Shown one piece after another: positions 8,514 to 16,713 of a stretch of DNA of 64,000 nt. The stretch comes from Pseudomonas massiliensis. Its GTDB lineage: Bacteria > Pseudomonadota > Gammaproteobacteria > Pseudomonadales > Pseudomonadaceae. The stretch spans positions 62,001 through 126,000 of the forward strand of contig NZ_CCYK01000007.1 of NCBI RefSeq assembly GCF_000826105.1, written 5' to 3'. Below the pieces are notes generated by a model that did not search any database, was not told where the DNA came from, and worked only from the letters and a program-made list of their open reading frames with translations. Position 1 is the stretch's first letter; each line of letters opens with the position of its first letter. The position numbers and the translations under genes were made by a program.

Positions 8514-9050
8514 CTAGGGGTAAGGCCCAGTAGGGCTGAACTGGGCATGGCGCCAGATCATCGGGGTGCAGCCAGCCAGGCGGCTGAAGGTACGGGTGAA
8601 GTGGGATTGATCAGCGAACCCGCATTCCTCGCTGATCTGGGCAATGGGCAAGGGGCTGCTGGCGAGCAACGCCTTGGCGCGCTCTACACGCGCGCCGAGC
8701 AGCCAGTCCCGAGGGGATACCCCTGTGTTCTTCTTGAAGGCCCGGGAAAAATGACTGCGTGAAAGGGCACAGGCTTTGGCCACCTGGGCGATTGACAGTC
8801 TCCCTGCCATACCGGCGATCATCATTTCCTTGGCCCGACGTTCTTGCCAGGGCGCCAGGGCTACTCTGGCCGGCAGCCTCGGAGAGGGCGCCATATAGCG
8901 GTTAAGCAGATGAGTACAAAGTTCCAGGCCGCTGCGTTGTACCTGTTGGGCGGCATCTTCAGGCGCGGCGAGGGCTTCACGGAACGATTCGATCAGGCGG
9001 TAGGACACAGGGTCTAGGGTGGCGGTAGACAGCTGGGCAAACGCATTCAT
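8514..9050 (-). CDS. AraC-family transcriptional regulator (short form)
   Basis: This 178-residue regulator has a C-terminal double helix-turn-helix of AraC/XylS type. The first HTH is LSIAQVAKACALSRSHFSRAF and the second, LPIAQISEECGFADQSHFTR, ends in the family's TRTFSRLAGCTPMIWRH pattern. The N-terminal ~75 residues are too short for the usual sugar-binding cupin, so it may sense through another protein or only through its level. The start at 9050 follows AAGGAG with eight bases of spacing; an upstream in-frame start at 9104 has less support. It is placed immediately upstream of, and in the same direction as, the amidohydrolase and ycaC genes, its probable targets. Confidence 0.87.
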   Translation of the reverse strand: MNAFAQLSTATLDPVSYRLIESFREALAAPEDAAQQVQRSGLELCTHLLNRYMAPSPRLPARVALAPWQERRAKEMMIAGMAGRLSIAQVAKACALSRSHFSRAFKKNTGVSPRDWLLGARVERAKALLASSPLPIAQISEECGFADQSHFTRTFSRLAGCTPMIWRHAQFSPTGPYP

Positions 9051-9144
9051 GGCCGTGGCTCCTTGCTGGTTGACGGAGCCAGTGTCACCGTTGCCGAACG
9101 GCAAGTACTTTAGAAAACCTGAAAAAGACTGAATGTTCAGCCCC

Positions 9145-9507
9145 TCAGCGAGGCCGATGAACGAGAGGCTCGATGGCCCTTAACAGAGCTTCGCCGGTGA
9201 AGGGCTTGGACAGAAAGCAGGCCGCGCCCTCGGTCAGGCAACGCCATCGGGCGGCTTCGCCATTGGCCGAGATACACACCACTGGCAACTCCGGCGCCAT
9301 GAGGCGCAGGCACTGCTGCACTTCATGGCCGGACAGCCCTGGCATGCACAGGTCCAGCACCACGCAAGCAGCGATCTGCATGGCCGACGACGCCAGGAAG
9401 TCTTCGCCGCTGGCGAAGCATTGAGGCGCGTAACCGGCCGACTTCAGCAAGTTGGCGAGGCTTTTTCGGACGGAAGAATCGTCGTCGACGACGCACACCA
9501 CTTGCAT
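9145..9507 (-). CDS. Stand-alone response-regulator receiver protein
   Basis: The 120-residue product is a single FixJ/CheY-like receiver domain with no output domain. The acidic triad is Asp8-Asp9-Asp10 (VVDDDSSVRKSL), the phospho-acceptor is Asp52 (VVLDLCMPGLSGHEV), the switch residue is Ser80 (VVCISANGE) and the conserved lysine is Lys101 (CFLSKPF). The site is complete, so it is probably phosphorylated. No histidine kinase lies nearby. It is upstream of the AraC gene on the same strand with about 95 bases between, so shared transcription is possible but not shown. Confidence 0.88.
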   Translation of the reverse strand: MQVVCVVDDDSSVRKSLANLLKSAGYAPQCFASGEDFLASSAMQIAACVVLDLCMPGLSGHEVQQCLRLMAPELPVVCISANGEAARWRCLTEGAACFLSKPFTGEALLRAIEPLVHRPR

Positions 9508-9782
9508 GAACTGGACTCTTGGCGGCTAAGGAGGCAGCGGTATCGCCCGATGTCGTTGGCGACCCTTGGGCATTGTGCACGGGCGGGTCTGCATGGCCAA
9601 TGAACCCGCGCGCCTTTTGGCCAATACGTGCTGTTACCTCAACAAGCCGCTACTTCAGGGCATATCGCGCCCCAGCATGATCATCAGGCCTCACAGAGGC
9701 AAATAAGCACAGTAGTGCAATAAGGGGGCTGGCCAGGCGCCGATAGTCGGCGCAGTAAAACCCGCTAGCGTTGGAGCCCTTC

Positions 9783-10184
9783 ATGAGCGCGCAAGTCACC
9801 GCTGAGTTCGCTGCCGTGCCCTACCAGGTAAAGCTGTCCGATGGCCTTCACCAATGGCTGGCAGACCTTGCCCAGGAAGGCACCGCCAGCATCGGGCCAG
9901 GCCCCCACGAGCTGCTGCTGTCCGCCCTGGGCGCCTGCACGGCGATCACCCTGGGCTTGTATGCCCAGCGCAAGCAGCTTTACTTGCAACGCATCGAGGT
10001 CAACCTGGGTATCAGCCTGGAAGACGCGGCCGCCGGCCTGACCCGCATCGAGCGTCAGATCGCCCTGGAAGGCGAACTGGACCAGACCCAGCGTGACCGT
10101 TTGCTGCAGGTTGCCAACGCTTGCCCGATCCACCGCCTGCTGACGGGCGCTGTGGAGATCCATTCCGCTTTGACACCCCTGTAG
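9783..10184 (+). CDS. OsmC/Ohr-family peroxide-reducing protein
   Basis: A 133-residue OsmC-family protein, a group that reduces organic hydroperoxides with a reactive cysteine pair. The two cysteines are Cys52 in LLSALGACTAITL and Cys114 in VANACPIHRLL, both in the expected places. It starts at the ATG at 9783 after GGAG (9772-9775); a TTG 12 bases earlier is unlikely. It is followed after 28 bases by an alpha/beta-hydrolase gene, and the pair looks like one operon. The subclass is YhfA/OsmC-like rather than Ohr. Confidence 0.87.
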   Translation: MSAQVTAEFAAVPYQVKLSDGLHQWLADLAQEGTASIGPGPHELLLSALGACTAITLGLYAQRKQLYLQRIEVNLGISLEDAAAGLTRIERQIALEGELDQTQRDRLLQVANACPIHRLLTGAVEIHSALTPL

Positions 10185-10212
10185 CAACCACCCAATGACT
10201 GGAGGCATGCCC

Positions 10213-11031
10213 ATGAGCACTTTCACGACTACCGACGGCACTGAGATCTATTTCAAGGATTGGGGGCAGGGCAAGCCTGTGCTCTTCAGTCACGGCTGGC
10301 CGCTGGATGCCGACATGTGGGACTCGCAGCTTCATTACCTTGCATCCCGCGGCTATCGCGCCATTGCCTTCGACCGTCGTGGCTTCGGTCGCTCCAGCCA
10401 ACCCTGGAGCGGTTACGACTACGATACTTTCGCTGAAGATATCCATCAGTTGATCGAACACTTGGGTCTGGAAGACGTGACTCTGGTCGGCTTCTCCATG
10501 GGCGGTGGCGACGTTAGCCGCTATATCGGCCGTCACGGCACAGCCAAGGTGGCCGGTCTGGTACTGCTGGGCGCGGTAACGCCAGCGTTCGGCCAGTCGG
10601 CAAGCTTTCCCGAAGGGGTTCCAGGCAAGGTGTTCGAGGACATCAAGGCTGGCCTGCTCAAAGACCGGGCACAGTTCATCAGCGACTTCGCCGCGCCCTT
10701 CTATGGCACCAACCAAGGCCAGACCGTTTCCGCGGGCGTCTTGACCCAAACGCTCAACATTGCGCTGCTGGCTTCGCTCAAGGGCACCATTGACTGCGTT
10801 ACCGCGTTCGCCGGCACCGACTTCCGCGGCGACGTTGCCAAGGTCGATGTGCCAACCCTGGTCATCCATGGCGACGCGGACCAGATCGTACCGTTCGAAA
10901 CCACTGGCAAGCTCGCGGCCCAGGCCATCGAAGGTGCCGAATTGAAGGTTTACCCAGGCGCGCCCCATGGCTTCGCGGTAACTCATCAGGAACAGCTCAA
11001 CGAAGACCTGCTGGCCTTCCTGAACCGTTGA
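10213..11031 (+). CDS. Alpha/beta hydrolase, non-heme chloroperoxidase/arylesterase type
   Basis: This 272-residue enzyme belongs to the group of bacterial perhydrolases/esterases often called cofactor-free haloperoxidases. The catalytic triad is visible as Ser95 (LVGFSMGGGDV), Asp223 (LVIHGDADQIVPFE) and His252 (YPGAPHGFAVTH). The oxyanion region FSHGWPLDADMWD is also typical. The ATG at 10213 is chosen because GGAGG at 10201-10205 precedes it at seven bases; ATGs at 10195 and 10207 are in or before that site. It follows an osmC-type gene and is closed by a hairpin and a terminator downstream, which fits a two-gene unit. The natural substrate is unknown. Confidence 0.9.
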   Translation: MSTFTTTDGTEIYFKDWGQGKPVLFSHGWPLDADMWDSQLHYLASRGYRAIAFDRRGFGRSSQPWSGYDYDTFAEDIHQLIEHLGLEDVTLVGFSMGGGDVSRYIGRHGTAKVAGLVLLGAVTPAFGQSASFPEGVPGKVFEDIKAGLLKDRAQFISDFAAPFYGTNQGQTVSAGVLTQTLNIALLASLKGTIDCVTAFAGTDFRGDVAKVDVPTLVIHGDADQIVPFETTGKLAAQAIEGAELKVYPGAPHGFAVTHQEQLNEDLLAFLNR

Positions 11032-11044
11032 GCGCAAGCCTTCT

Positions 11045-11159
11045 GGAAGCGAGAGCGCTACTCTCGTTTCCAATCAGGCAACTGTCATTCTCCGTACATG
11101 TTCACGGGTTATGTTCATCACTGGTAGCTCGCTTCAGCCGACCGTCCGTCGGCTTTTTT
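11045..11159 (+). terminator. 3' hairpin and intrinsic terminator after the osmC-hydrolase unit
   Basis: An 11-pair hairpin at 11045-11071 (GGAAGCGAGAG, loop CGCTA, CTCTCGTTTCC, one G-U pair) lies just after the hydrolase stop codon. A perfect seven-pair stem AGCCGAC-CGTCC-GTCGGCT at 11136-11154 then runs directly into a T tract, which is a standard rho-independent terminator for plus-strand transcription. The first hairpin lacks a T run and may only protect the mRNA end. Confidence 0.85.
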
Positions 11160-11321
11160 CTTTCAGGTTGATGCGATTCAGCCGCATTCAGCCCTTGTGA
11201 AGGCCGTCACATTTCCTGCAGGCCCCGGAAATCAAGGGGTGCGCTCATGCTTACCGGATCGGTCCGTCCCGGCAGATCCGGACCAATGCTCTGACCCCCA
11301 TGGTAGAGCGATCACGCATGG

Positions 11322-11355
11322 TCTACTGTCTACCTAACAATAAGAAAACAGTAGA
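11322..11355 (+). promoter_or_regulatory. Inverted repeat overlapping the ribosome binding site of a small gene
   Basis: The arms TCTACTGT (11322-11329) and ACAGTAGA (11348-11355) are perfect inverse copies separated by 18 bases of AT-rich sequence. The right arm overlaps the ribosome binding site AGAAGGA (11353-11359) of the gene starting at 11368. It could be an operator bound by a dimeric repressor, possibly the gene's own winged-helix-like product, or an RNA hairpin that hides the ribosome binding site. The sequence does not decide between these. Confidence 0.55.
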
Positions 11356-11367
11356 AGGATGTTTGCC

Positions 11368-11580
11368 ATGCTTGACTATAAGAAAACCCATCGCTGCCTT
11401 CTTGCCGACGTAGCCTCTGGTCAATGCGCTCACCGTGGGCAGTTGACCCAAACCTTGCAAGCCTTGGTGCTCGCAGGCTTTCTTCGCAGTGAACGCGTGT
11501 ACAGCCCAGACCGGGCTATCGTGTTCAAGCTAACGTTGACGCCCGCCGGTCATGAGTACCTGGCTGGGCTGTGGCACTGA
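11368..11580 (+). CDS. Small winged-helix-like protein of unknown function
   Basis: This 70-residue product is not recognised as a named family. Its order of elements, HRGQLTQTLQALVLAGFLRSE followed by a strand-turn-strand (VYSPDRAIVFKLTLTPAGHEYL), resembles the recognition helix and wing of a MarR/PadR-type winged helix; this is an impression, not a match. I chose the ATG at 11368 since AGAAGGA lies eight bases before it; the ATG at 11359 overlaps that site. It stands alone, with a perfect inverted repeat before it and its own terminator after it, so it is a separate small transcription unit. Confidence 0.6.
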   Translation: MLDYKKTHRCLLADVASGQCAHRGQLTQTLQALVLAGFLRSERVYSPDRAIVFKLTLTPAGHEYLAGLWH

Positions 11581-11599
11581 AGTTTACCCACCTATACCG

Positions 11600-11622
11600 G
11601 GCCGGCAGATCGCCGGCCTTTT
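11600..11622 (+). terminator. Intrinsic terminator of the 11368 gene
   Basis: A perfect seven-pair stem GGCCGGC-AGATC-GCCGGCC at 11600-11618 is followed by TTTT. It lies 20 bases after the stop codon of the small winged-helix-like gene and before the convergent HAD phosphatase gene. Confidence 0.85.
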
Positions 11623-11685
11623 GCTATGGCCAGGGGTCAGGCCCAGGCCTATTTCGAAACGCCACAGCTGACCTGAAATAAAGGG

Positions 11686-12360
11686 TTACTCGAACGACGC
11701 CACTTCGTCCAGATGAGCAAGCAAGTCGAGGGGGTCGGCGTAGACCCGCAAGGCGCCAGCCCGCTCCAGTTCGCCACGGTCGTAACCGCCAGACAGCAAA
11801 CCTATTCCCAAGGCCTTGGCGCGCCTTGCCGCGAGCATGTCCCAGATGGCGTCGCCTATGACCAGGCATTCCTCGATGGGTACCCCCATCTTGTCCGCGC
11901 CCGCAATGAAGAGGGCCGGGTCCGGCTTGCCCTGCTTGACGTCGTCACGGGTAACCAGAGTGATCTCGCTGGCATCGAGTCCCAAGGCATTGAGATTGAT
12001 CTGGGCGGTGGCCGTTTCGCCACTGGTGGCGATGCACCATTTGAGCTTTTCACGGGTGAGGGTAGCGAGCAGTTCATTGGCTCCCGGCAGGGCAATGATC
12101 TGGTCCTGCAGCCGCTCATAGGCCTTGGCATGGCGCTCGCTGAGTCGCTTGGCCTGGGCGTCGCTCAGTTCCAGCCCGGTTTCCCGCGACAGGTTTTTCA
12201 ACATCAGGCCGCCACTCATGCCGATCTTGCGATGAATACGCCACATCGCCAGGGGGATGTCTTCAGCATCCAGGGCTTCCTTCCAGGCGGCCACGTTCTG
12301 GTAAACGCTGTCGGTCAGGGTGCCATCCAGGTCGAAGATGAAAGAGGTTTTCTCACGCAT
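11686..12360 (-). CDS. HAD-superfamily phosphatase (subfamily IA)
   Basis: A 224-residue hydrolase of the haloacid dehalogenase superfamily. Motif I is FIFDLDGTLTDS (nucleophile Asp10, acid/base Asp12), motif II is CIATSGE, motif III is VKQGKPDPALF and motif IV is VIGDAIWDMLAA. The helical cap between motifs I and II marks subfamily IA, the group of phosphoglycolate phosphatase and beta-phosphoglucomutase. The substrate cannot be named. It is monocistronic and converges with the small gene at 11368; an AraC relic lies upstream. Confidence 0.87.
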   Translation of the reverse strand: MREKTSFIFDLDGTLTDSVYQNVAAWKEALDAEDIPLAMWRIHRKIGMSGGLMLKNLSRETGLELSDAQAKRLSERHAKAYERLQDQIIALPGANELLATLTREKLKWCIATSGETATAQINLNALGLDASEITLVTRDDVKQGKPDPALFIAGADKMGVPIEECLVIGDAIWDMLAARRAKALGIGLLSGGYDRGELERAGALRVYADPLDLLAHLDEVASFE

Positions 12361-12485
12361 GAACTGATCCGTCGAAGGCAGGGGGTTAACCTTCGAGGAA
12401 TAGGCATGGGCTTGGTTCCGGTGGCGACCGAAGAAGGGAGGCTATCTGGCCGGCCTCAGTCACGGCATGCCAGGCGGCGGCGCTG

Positions 12486-12640
12486 TCACATCGATCCGCC
12501 ATGGCGCCGCCGATACTCTGCCGGTGTGACCCCGACATGCCGGACGAAGGCGCGCCTCAGGGTGTTGGCGTTGGCGAAACCGCAGGCGGCGCGCGTCTTG
12601 CCGGGCCAGTTGAGCTGAGCGATTGGGCGTTTGCGCCGGG
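12486..12640 (-). pseudogene. C-terminal relic of an AraC/GlxA-type regulator
   Basis: On the minus strand the DNA encodes AACGFANANTLRRAFVRHVG followed by VTPAEYRRRHGGSM and a stop at 12486-12488. This is the second helix-turn-helix and end of an AraC-family protein, closest to the GlxA-like group. Upstream the match breaks: RPIAQLNWPGKTRAACGF has about six extra residues where intact proteins read xIAQIAxACGF, and nothing of the first HTH or sensor domain follows. It is therefore a decayed 3' fragment, not a small gene. It is one of two broken regulators bounding this variable stretch. Confidence 0.72.
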
Positions 12641-12647
12641 CATTAAA

Positions 12648-12668
12648 AAGCCGGCTTGTGGCCGGCTT
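12648..12668 (-). terminator. Intrinsic terminator without an assigned transcript
   Basis: A perfect eight-pair stem AAGCCGGC-TTGTG-GCCGGCTT is followed, in the minus-strand direction, by five T residues. It lies 218 bases downstream of the ppa terminator, with no gene between. It may back up ppa, or end a small RNA transcribed from about 12670-12880. The rest of 12361-12925 contains the AraC relic and otherwise no reading frame I can support. Confidence 0.7.
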
Positions 12669-12881
12669 CTCGTGGGCGGGTCTGGCGTGTTTTTGACAAG
12701 CCGTACCCACCTGCAAAAGGTAGGAGGCTACCGCGCAAGGCGGTAACGGGCGGGCTGGCGGGTAGCCGACTCGCCGGGCGCGGGCCGCAGCCGTTGCCAA
12801 GGTGGCGCACAGGATAAAGCCATCTGCCCGGCTTGGGTAGGGCTGATTGGCCACCGCTGCTGCTTTACTCGTTTCAATATG

Positions 12882-12906
12882 CAAAAGCCCCGGGCTGGCC
12901 GGGGCT
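12882..12906 (-). terminator. Intrinsic terminator of ppa
   Basis: In the minus direction the stem AGCCCCGG, loop of five, CCGGGGCT is followed by TTTTGC. It begins about 20 bases after the ppa stop codon. Confidence 0.88.
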
Positions 12907-12925
12907 TCGTACCAAGCGGTCAGGC

Positions 12926-13453
12926 TTAGTCCTTGTACGCGGCCACGGCCTTGGTGATCTCGGCGCGGGCCGCGTCAGCGTTGCCCCACTCCTTGAGCTT
13001 GACCCACTTGCCCGGCTCCAGGGCCTTGTAGTTCTCGAAGAAGTGCTGGATCTGCTGCAGCAACAGTGGCGGCAGGTCGGTGTATTCCTTGATGTCCTTG
13101 TACAGCTGGGTCAGCTTGTCGTGAGGCACGGCCAGTACCTTGGCATCGCCACCGCCTTCGTCGTCCATCATCAGCACGCCTACCGGGCGCGCGCGGATGA
13201 CCGAGCCGGGTACCACCGGGTAGGGGGTGACCACCAGCACGTCCAGCGGATCGCCGTCATCGGCCAGGGTGTTGGGGATGTAGCCATAGTTGGCTGGGTA
13301 GAACATGGGAGTGGCCACGAAGCGGTCAACGAAGAGCGCGTCGCTGTCCTTGTCCACTTCATATTTGATCGGCGCGTGGTTGGCCGGGATCTCGATAACG
13401 ACGTGGATGTCGTTCGGCAGGTCCTTGCCGGCTGGGATCTTGCTGTAGCTCAT
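12926..13453 (-). CDS. ppa: Inorganic pyrophosphatase
   Basis: It hydrolyses pyrophosphate to two phosphates in the cytoplasm, pulling biosynthetic reactions forward. The 175-residue length is typical for the family I hexameric bacterial enzyme. The signature [11 protein letters not shown] with its metal-binding aspartates is present, as are the upstream KYEVDKDSD region and the C-terminal [13 protein letters not shown] lysine region. It is transcribed alone, with a strong terminator directly downstream. Confidence 0.97.
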   Translation of the reverse strand: MSYSKIPAGKDLPNDIHVVIEIPANHAPIKYEVDKDSDALFVDRFVATPMFYPANYGYIPNTLADDGDPLDVLVVTPYPVVPGSVIRARPVGVLMMDDEGGGDAKVLAVPHDKLTQLYKDIKEYTDLPPLLLQQIQHFFENYKALEPGKWVKLKEWGNADAARAEITKAVAAYKD

Positions 13454-13585
13454 GGGGTGCTCCCGTTAACAATGAGATCGTAGGGCCAAGGCCTGGCGCG
13501 GTGTCAGCGCCAAGGCCCGGGTAGAAGGTGGCGGGATTATAGGCATAACCCGTATATGGCGCCACGCTAGGACAGTCATTGGCGT

Positions 13586-14413
13586 TCAGGGTTGCAACCC
13601 TGGCTCAGGGTGTTGCCGCGCATTGCCAGTGCTCTCGGACAGCCGCAGGCGCTCCAGCGGATCCTGGCGATAGAAGGCCTGCAGCTGCCGGTAAACCTGT
13701 GGGTAAGCCTGGAGCAGCACATCCGGTGCGCTGAAGAAATATTCGCTGGTCACGGCGAAGAACTCGGCCGGGTTTTCCGCCGCGTAAGGGTCGATGAGGG
13801 TGTCGGTCTGTTCGTCAGCGTCCAGTTGCCGGTTAAGGTCATCGAAAGCCTGCTGCATGGCCTCGGCCCAGCGCTCCACTGACATGCCGCGATGCAGAGG
13901 CGGCAAGCCGTTGGCGGTCCCGTTGAGCATGTCCAGCTTATGGGCCAGCTCATGGATGACCAGGTTGTAGCCATCCCAGCCGCCGCTGGCCTCCACACCG
14001 GGCCAGGCCAGGATCACCGGACCCTGCTCCCAGGCTTCGCCGCTGTGCTCGGCGTCCCAGCTGTGCTCCACGCCGCTAGGGTCCCGATACTTCTGAGGGC
14101 TGACGAAGTCGTCCGGGTAGAGCACCAGTTCATGGAAGCCCTGGTACCAGCCCAGTTCCTCCAGGCCCAGGAGCGGCAGTTGGGCCTGGGCGGCCAGTAG
14201 CAGGCAGTCATGGTCGGACAGCTCGAGCCCTGGGAGGGGCGTCAGGGTTTTCTCCGCGAGGAACAACAGGCTGCGCTCGCGCAGCCGCTGTTCTTGCTCA
14301 GCGCCCAGGCCGTCGAGCAGGGGCAGGGCCTGGAGCGCCTGCGCCCATTGTTGGTCGCTGACCTGATGGCGCCGCAGGGTACGCTGACGTTTCCACGCAC
14401 GCCAGCTCCACAT
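13586..14413 (-). CDS. mtfA: MtfA-type zinc peptidase (M90)
   Basis: A 275-residue cytoplasmic metallopeptidase of family M90. In E. coli, MtfA (YeeI) interacts with the glucose repressor Mlc and has aminopeptidase activity. The zinc motif HELAH is at residues 154-158 in NLVIHELAHKLDMLNG, and the distal glutamate region ENPAEFFAVTSEYFF follows about 60 residues later. The start ATG overlaps the dedA stop codon by one base (TGATG), so it is coupled to dedA. Whether it controls Mlc here is not known. Confidence 0.9.
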   Translation of the reverse strand: MWSWRAWKRQRTLRRHQVSDQQWAQALQALPLLDGLGAEQEQRLRERSLLFLAEKTLTPLPGLELSDHDCLLLAAQAQLPLLGLEELGWYQGFHELVLYPDDFVSPQKYRDPSGVEHSWDAEHSGEAWEQGPVILAWPGVEASGGWDGYNLVIHELAHKLDMLNGTANGLPPLHRGMSVERWAEAMQQAFDDLNRQLDADEQTDTLIDPYAAENPAEFFAVTSEYFFSAPDVLLQAYPQVYRQLQAFYRQDPLERLRLSESTGNARQHPEPGLQP

Positions 14414-15069
14414 CAGCGACCGGCCGTTTCGGCCGGGCTACGGCTACGACGGCCCCGGATCAAGCCAATGACCATGGGCAGGAAAGACAGCGCAACGATC
14501 ACCAGCACCAGCAGCGTCAGATTGTGCTTGATGAACGGCACGTTGCCAAAGAAGAACCCCAGGGTGGTCAGGCTGCCGACCCAGGCCACGCTGCCGGCTG
14601 CGCTGAAACCAATGAAGCGAGGGTAGGGCATGCGCGCCACGCCCGCCACGAAGGGCGCGAAGGTACGAATGATCGGCAGGAAGCGGGCCAGGGTAACGGT
14701 TTTGCCACCGTGATGATCATAGAAAGCCTGGGTACGCAGCAGGTAGTCCCGGCGGAAGATCCTGGAATGGGGATTGGCGAACAGGCGTTCACCCAGGGTG
14801 CGCCCCACGACATAGTTGGTGCTGTCGCCCAGGATGGCTGCCGCGATCAACAGCCCCGCAAGCATCAGGGGGTCCATGGCGCCACCGGCAGCCACGGCCC
14901 CGGCGATGAACAGCAGGGAGTCGCCGGGCAGGAAGGGCATTACTACCAGGCCGGTTTCACAGAAAATCACCGCGAACAGGATCAGATAGATCCAGCTTCC
15001 ATACTGAGTGACCAACTGGTTCAGATACACATCCAGATGCAGGATGAGATCCAGCGGGTTGAAATCCAT
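14413..15069 (-). CDS. DedA-family membrane protein
   Basis: The 218-residue protein belongs to the DedA/VTT family, inner-membrane proteins linked to lipid carrier recycling and membrane homeostasis. It has the re-entrant motif region FCETGLVVMPFLPGDSLLF, the conserved arginine stretch GGKTVTLARFLPIIRTFAPF and five or so hydrophobic segments. I chose the ATG at 15069 (MDFNPLDLILH), which has AGGTGG upstream; the longer frame back to 15150 starts without support. It is the first gene of a dedA-mtfA unit. It is one of two DedA modules in the window; the other is fused to a phosphatase. Confidence 0.9.
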   Translation of the reverse strand: MDFNPLDLILHLDVYLNQLVTQYGSWIYLILFAVIFCETGLVVMPFLPGDSLLFIAGAVAAGGAMDPLMLAGLLIAAAILGDSTNYVVGRTLGERLFANPHSRIFRRDYLLRTQAFYDHHGGKTVTLARFLPIIRTFAPFVAGVARMPYPRFIGFSAAGSVAWVGSLTTLGFFFGNVPFIKHNLTLLVLVIVALSFLPMVIGLIRGRRSRSPAETAGR

Positions 15070-15192
15070 ATGCGCCACCTGTAAGGCCGGTTTACGACGA
15101 AAAAGGGCGTCAGTATACGGCGAAAGTGGCGGGCCGGCTCGGTGCGTCAAAGGCCCCGCGCGGCTGAGAGCGCCAGCCCAGGGCCTCTGTCC

Positions 15193-16713
15193 TCAGAAGA
15201 ACCCTAGCGGGTTGATGTCATAGCTCACCAGCAGGTTCTTCGTCTGCTGATAGTGGTCGAGCATCATCTTGTGGGTTTCCCGGCCAACGCCGGATTTCTT
15301 GTAGCCGCCGAACGCCGCATGCGCCGGGTAGAGGTGGTAGCAGTTGGTCCATACACGGCCGGCCTTGATGCCCCGGCCCATGCGGTAGGCGCGGTTGATG
15401 TCCCGGGTCCATACCCCGGCCCCCAGGCCGAACTCGGTGTCGTTGGCGATAGCCAAGGCTTCGGCCTCGTCCTTGAAGGTAGTCACGCTCACCACCGGCC
15501 CGAAGATCTCTTCCTGAAACACCCGCATGCGGTTGTTGCCCTTGAGCAGGGTCGGCTGAATGTAATAGCCGCTGGCAAGGTCGCCCTCCAGCTTCTCCAC
15601 CTGGCCACCCGTCAGCAACTCCGCGCCTTCGTCCTTGGCGATCTGCAGGTAGGACAGGATCTTGTCGAACTGTTGTTGGGACGCCTGGGCGCCGATCATG
15701 GTGTCGGTATCCAACGGATCTCCGCGCTTGATCTGCTCTACCTTCTTCATGACTTCAGCCATGAAGGCGCCGTAGATGGACTCCTGCACCAGCACCCGGG
15801 ACGGACAAGTGCAGACTTCGCCCTGATTGAAGAAGGCCAGCACCACGCCTTCCGCCGCCTTTTCAATGAACGCCGGCTCGGCCTGCATGACGTCCTCGAA
15901 GAAGATGTTCGGTGATTTGCCGCCCAGCTCCACGGTGCTGGGGATGATGTTCTCGGCGGCGCACTTCATGATATGCGAGCCCACCGGCGTGGAGCCGGTG
16001 AAGGCGATCTTGGCGATGCGTTTGCTGGTGGCCAGGGCCTCGCCGGCTTCCTTGCCATAGCCCTGCACGACGTTAAGCACGCCAGGGGGCAGCAGGTCGC
16101 CGATCACTTCCAGGAGTACGCAAATGCCCAAGGGTGTCTGCTCGGCAGGCTTGAGCACCACGCAGTTGCCCGCAGCCAAGGCCGGTGCCAGCTTCCAGGC
16201 CGCCATCAGGATAGGGAAGTTCCAGGGAATGATCTGCCCGACCACGCCCAATGGCTCATGGATGTGATAGGCAACGGTATTGCCATCGATCTCCGCGGCG
16301 CTGCCTTCCTGGGCGCGCAGGGCACCGGCGAAATAGCGGAAGTGATCCGCTGCAAGGGGGATGTCCGCGTTGAGCGTTTCGCGAATGGCCTTGCCATTGT
16401 CCCAGGTTTCGGTAAGGGCGAGCAGTTCGAGATTCTGTTCGATGCGGTCGGCGATCTTGAGCAGGATCAACGAGCGCGCCTGGACCGAAGTCCGGCCCCA
16501 CTCATCGGCGGCGGCATGGGCCGCATCCAGAGCCTTGTCGATGTCTTCGGCCGTGGACCTTGGAAATTCGGCAATAGGCTGCCCATTCACGGGCGAGGTA
16601 TTGGTGAAATACTGGCCCTTCACTGGCTCGACGAAGCGGCCGCCGATGTAGTTACCGTAGCGTTCCTTGTAGGTGACAATGGCGCCTTCGGTACCTGGAT
16701 GAGCGTATCGCAT
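15193..16713 (-). CDS. exaC: NAD-dependent aldehyde dehydrogenase, ExaC/AcoD type
   Basis: This 506-residue aldehyde dehydrogenase oxidises acetaldehyde and similar aldehydes with NAD. In P. aeruginosa the ExaC enzyme serves ethanol oxidation. The Rossmann region is [20 protein letters not shown], the glutamate lies in [14 protein letters not shown] and the nucleophile is the first cysteine of [11 protein letters not shown]; the ending [20 protein letters not shown] is characteristic of this subgroup. It stands alone with the divergent mpl gene upstream. The regulator and alcohol dehydrogenase found with exaC in some species are not in the window, so its physiological aldehyde is open. Confidence 0.88.
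   Translation of the reverse strand: MRYAHPGTEGAIVTYKERYGNYIGGRFVEPVKGQYFTNTSPVNGQPIAEFPRSTAEDIDKALDAAHAAADEWGRTSVQARSLILLKIADRIEQNLELLALTETWDNGKAIRETLNADIPLAADHFRYFAGALRAQEGSAAEIDGNTVAYHIHEPLGVVGQIIPWNFPILMAAWKLAPALAAGNCVVLKPAEQTPLGICVLLEVIGDLLPPGVLNVVQGYGKEAGEALATSKRIAKIAFTGSTPVGSHIMKCAAENIIPSTVELGGKSPNIFFEDVMQAEPAFIEKAAEGVVLAFFNQGEVCTCPSRVLVQESIYGAFMAEVMKKVEQIKRGDPLDTDTMIGAQASQQQFDKILSYLQIAKDEGAELLTGGQVEKLEGDLASGYYIQPTLLKGNNRMRVFQEEIFGPVVSVTTFKDEAEALAIANDTEFGLGAGVWTRDINRAYRMGRGIKAGRVWTNCYHLYPAHAAFGGYKKSGVGRETHKMMLDHYQQTKNLLVSYDINPLGFF

Noticed and set aside
12486..12884. 132-codon frame taken as a complete small gene
   Set aside because: Only its last third resembles a protein family; the first part runs through the orphan terminator and has no ribosome binding site, so it was called a relic plus non-coding DNA.
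14413..15150. Longer 245-residue start for DedA
   Set aside because: The N-terminal extension has no ribosome binding site and no similarity to DedA starts; the ATG at 15069 has AGGTGG.
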